A stretch of DNA of 16,794 nt from Clostridia bacterium. GTDB taxonomy: Bacteria > Bacillota > Clostridia > Oscillospirales > Acutalibacteraceae. Within the stretch, counting starts at the first letter, position 1. Each line of letters opens with the position of its first letter. The position numbers and the translations under genes were made by a program. The stretch is taken from assembly GCA_900755895.1 (NCBI GenBank), contig CAAEIG010000065.1, positions 1 through 16,794 of the forward strand, in the 5' to 3' direction. Under the pieces are notes generated by a model that saw nothing but the letters and a program-made list of their open reading frames with translations, had not been told where the DNA came from and searched no databases. This document shows positions 14,514 through 16,794 of the stretch, piece by piece.

Positions 14514-15761
14514 ATGTCAACACAAGCAATCATCACATTATGTGTTTTTGTTGCGGTGATCATACTTTTGATTTGGAAGCCAATCCATCCGATTGTGATC
14601 GGGGCAAGCATACCGACTGTGCTTGCACTGACGGGGGTGCTGGATCCAGCCACGGCGTTCAGCGATTTCGCCAATACCACGGTGATCTTCTTTATGGGCC
14701 TGCTGGTGGTGGGCGGCGCGATTTTCAAAACGGGCCTGGCTGATTTCATCGGAGAAAAGATCATCGGTCTCATTGGCCGCAGTGAAAAGGGAGTGATTTT
14801 AGGCGCATCCTTTGTGGCCGTGCTGCTTTCCTCTGTTCTAAATGACACCGGAACTACTGGATGCCTGATCCCGATTTCGGGCGCAATGGGACGAAAAGCC
14901 GGTGTACATCTGTCCAAGATCTACATGGCTCTAGCCTTCTTTGCCTCTCTGGGCGGAACCATCACCCTGATCGGTGCCGGGAACCACATCGTGGCCCAGG
15001 GCTTCCTGGAAAATCTGGGGATGGAAGGCTTCTCCTTCTTTGAGTTCACCCCCCTCGGACTGCCGATTGCCATTGCCGGTTTTATCTATATGTACTTCTT
15101 TGGCATCCGTCTGCTGCCTGACCGTGAGGTTTCGGAGGAGAAGGATGTGGCCCTGGCGGAAAAAAAGCCCGCCAAAATGGTGATCGTCGCCATTGTATTT
15201 TTGTTCATCATCTACTGCATGGCCTCCGGTCTGCTGGCAATGCACCTGGCTGCGGCTGTGGGCGCAATTCTGGTGGTTCTGACCGGATGCATCAGCGTGG
15301 AGGATGCAGTCAAGCAGTTCAGTGTCTCTACCCTGTTCCTGGTGGCCGGGATCTTCCCCCTCAGCACGGCGATGTCCTCGTCCGGCGCGGCTGAGTATAT
15401 TATTTCCGCCCTGTCCTCCAACCTTACGGGCCTCCATCCCTTCTTTGTGGTGGCGTTTACCTTCGTCCTGGCTGTGGTGGGAACTCAGTTTATGATGGGC
15501 ACCTCGCTCACCGCTATCCTGGCCCCCATCGCCATCCTGATTGGTCAGACCTGTAATGTGGACCCCCACGCCCTTGTTATGTGCGTGGCCCTGGGGACCT
15601 CCGCGGCCTTCTGCACCCCCTTCGGCACCGGCCCCAACCTGCTGGTGTGGGAGACTGGCGGCTATGAATTTAAGGACTATTTCCGTGTGGGCCTGCCCAT
15701 GACAATTATCTTCTATATCATGGGCACCGTCCTGATTTACCTGATCTATTTCGTGCTTTAA
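14514..15761 (+). CDS. SLC13/ArsB-type anion transporter (dicarboxylate-like)
   Basis: A 415-residue carrier of the ion-transporter superfamily (DASS/SLC13, CitMHS, ArsB), with two inverted halves. The first reentrant loop is LLSSVLNDTGTTGCLIPI (104-121, family SNT-type motif as LNDTGTT) followed by AFFASLGGTITLIGAGNHIV (141-160). The second is GTQFMMGTSLTAILAPIAI (323-341) with the late conserved stretch TSAAFCTPFGTGPNLLVW (362-379) and GGYEFKDYFRVGLPM (382-396). About 11 spans are seen. GAAGGGATG precedes the ATG. Typical cargo is succinate, malate, tartrate, citrate or sulfate; the LNDT in place of SNT leaves this open. It starts 29 bases after the M20 gene and is followed by the PEP-mutase-family gene, suggesting a carboxylate cargo. 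Confidence 0.88.
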   Translation: MSTQAIITLCVFVAVIILLIWKPIHPIVIGASIPTVLALTGVLDPATAFSDFANTTVIFFMGLLVVGGAIFKTGLADFIGEKIIGLIGRSEKGVILGASFVAVLLSSVLNDTGTTGCLIPISGAMGRKAGVHLSKIYMALAFFASLGGTITLIGAGNHIVAQGFLENLGMEGFSFFEFTPLGLPIAIAGFIYMYFFGIRLLPDREVSEEKDVALAEKKPAKMVIVAIVFLFIIYCMASGLLAMHLAAAVGAILVVLTGCISVEDAVKQFSVSTLFLVAGIFPLSTAMSSSGAAEYIISALSSNLTGLHPFFVVAFTFVLAVVGTQFMMGTSLTAILAPIAILIGQTCNVDPHALVMCVALGTSAAFCTPFGTGPNLLVWETGGYEFKDYFRVGLPMTIIFYIMGTVLIYLIYFVL

Positions 15762-15776
15762 AAAGGAGGAGTCAGC

Positions 15777-16640
15777 ATGGAAACAAACGGGAAAAAGCTT
15801 CGGCAGGCGCTGGAGAAGGAGAATTTCTTCCTCCTCCCTGGAGTCTATGATTGTTTAAGTGCCAAAATGGCGGAAAAAGCTGGATTTGACGCAGTGTTTT
15901 TCTCGGGCGGTGCATACTCTCTCGCTGATATGGGACGCCCAGACATTGGATTTTTCCACACAGGAGAAGTACTTCATGCTCTGTTCAGTATCCTGTCTAC
16001 CATTCATGTACCTCTCCTGATGGATGCAGATAACGGTTTTGGTAATGCGATTCATGCTGCCGACACTGCGAAAAAGCTGGAAATGCTGGGCGTTGCGGGG
16101 CTGCAGATTGACGACCAGGTGCTGCCCCGGAGTATCCCGGACCGCTCTAAGGAGTGCAGTTCCTGGGAATATGTGGCCCCGAAGCTGGCGGCTATCCGTC
16201 AGTCCGTATCTGATGATTTTGTGATCCTGTTCAGAACCATCGCCAATACGACAGACACATTAGATGAGGCCATCAGCCGTATCAATCGGGCGGCGGAGCT
16301 GGGCGCGGACTACGCCTATGTAGACGGCATCAAGTCCTATGAGGAGCTGTGCCAGGTATCGGAACGCGCCAAGATCAAATTGCTGGTCAATATGAACGAA
16401 AGAGGGGCCTGTGCCAAAATTCCCATGGAGAAGATCAAGGCCCTCTCCTATCGGATCGGCCTCTATCCGGTTTCTTCCGTCTCTGTAGCTGCACAGGCTG
16501 TGTTATCTCTCTTTGAGACCATGAAAAAGACAGGGTCTACCCAGAGTTGTGCAGAGTCATTATACAGTATCACGCAGCTGTGGGACGATATGGGGTTGAA
16601 GGATCAGACAGAGAAATATCTACCTCTGTACAAGAAATGA
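15777..16640 (+). CDS. PEP mutase/isocitrate lyase-family protein, atypical active site
   Basis: A 287-residue TIM-barrel protein of the ICL/PEPM superfamily. PGVYDCLSAKMAEKAGFDAV (21-40), the metal-binding DADNGFGN (83-90) and IDDQVLPR (111-118) fix the family. Two key features are changed: the KKCGH lid motif with the lyase general-acid Cys is missing (residues 117-127 read PRSIPDRSKEC), and the ARTDA motif reads FRTIANT (152-158), losing the acidic residue. NMNERG (205-210) is kept. So it is unlikely to be a 2-methylisocitrate or isocitrate lyase; a decarboxylase, hydrolase or other C-C/C-P enzyme on an oxo- or hydroxy-acid is more likely. AAGGAGGA gives strong initiation 15 bases after the SLC13 gene, the last of the operon. 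The lid change is seen directly; the function is unassigned. Confidence 0.85.
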   Translation: METNGKKLRQALEKENFFLLPGVYDCLSAKMAEKAGFDAVFFSGGAYSLADMGRPDIGFFHTGEVLHALFSILSTIHVPLLMDADNGFGNAIHAADTAKKLEMLGVAGLQIDDQVLPRSIPDRSKECSSWEYVAPKLAAIRQSVSDDFVILFRTIANTTDTLDEAISRINRAAELGADYAYVDGIKSYEELCQVSERAKIKLLVNMNERGACAKIPMEKIKALSYRIGLYPVSSVSVAAQAVLSLFETMKKTGSTQSCAESLYSITQLWDDMGLKDQTEKYLPLYKK

Positions 16641-16734
16641 AGTGCATCCATTTTACTCTAATTCTCTGGGAATGATGCGTTCTTACCCTGAGTCCTTCTG
16701 CCCGGTCCACTCTGACCCTACCCCTAGTCCACAA

Positions 16735-16774
16735 AAACGGCGCAGTGTTCCCTTGGTGGAGCACTGCGCCGTTT
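16735..16774. terminator. Terminator hairpin at the end of the module C operon
   Basis: AAACGGCGCAGTG (16735-16747) and CACTGCGCCGTTT (16762-16774) are exact complements around a 14-base loop. On the minus strand it ends in TTTTT, so it is best for a gene entering from the right; on the plus strand the tail is TTTGCG and weaker. The 94 bases between the last gene and the stem hold nothing recognised. Confidence 0.8.
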
Positions 16775-16794
16775 GCGCTGTTCTCACTTCAGTA

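Noticed and set aside
1..16794. CRISPR array, tRNA, rRNA or riboswitch
   Set aside because: I looked for regular direct repeats, clover-leaf stretches and known leader folds by eye and found none; weak structured RNAs could be missed.

Overview
The window looks like the chromosome of an anaerobic gut Clostridia bacterium, probably of the Oscillospiraceae/Ruminococcaceae type. This is inferred from moderately GC-rich genes with strong AGGAGG-type ribosome binding sites, an AT-rich mobile-type segment at the left end, and the mix of transporters and amino-acid catabolic enzymes. Genus cannot be read from the sequence.

Left edge (1 to about 1330): an AT-rich accessory segment. It holds a perfect 19-bp-stem terminator hairpin, an N-terminally truncated radical SAM remnant, and a small zinc-ribbon gene. 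The zinc-ribbon gene sits behind a consensus sigma-A promoter whose start region is overlapped by a perfect 14-bp palindrome. I read this as a decayed mobile-element tail.

Module A (1332-6602): a LysR regulator on the minus strand is divergent from a plus-strand operon. That operon encodes a sodium:solute symporter, an unlisted 36-aa single-span membrane peptide, a class I glutamine-amidotransferase-fold hydrolase (peptidase C26, PuuD-like), and two tandem divergent paralogues of the L-2-amino-thiazoline-4-carboxylate (ATC) hydrolase family. A strong hairpin ends it, shared with the convergent module B.

Module B (6635-9899, minus strand): its own extended -10 promoter drives a true nitrilase, a class I aspartate-type aminotransferase and an L-asparaginase. 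Read as chemistry, nitrilase to asparaginase to aspartate aminotransferase would take a cyano-amino acid through Asn and Asp to oxaloacetate.

Module C (9955-16774): a LysR gene carries an apparent +1 frameshift in a nine-A tract. It is divergent from a plus-strand operon of creatininase-family hydrolase, GltS-type symporter, M20D amidohydrolase, SLC13/ArsB-type anion transporter and an atypical PEP mutase/isocitrate lyase-family protein. A terminator hairpin follows.

Taken together this is a roughly 15-kb catabolic island of C-N bond hydrolases (amide, nitrile, thiazoline, N-acyl), three unrelated carriers and two LysR switches. The best, still speculative, unifying idea is uptake and deamination of amino-acid derivatives, possibly cyanide-derived ones such as beta-cyanoalanine and 2-aminothiazoline-4-carboxylate. 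Substrates are not proven by sequence.
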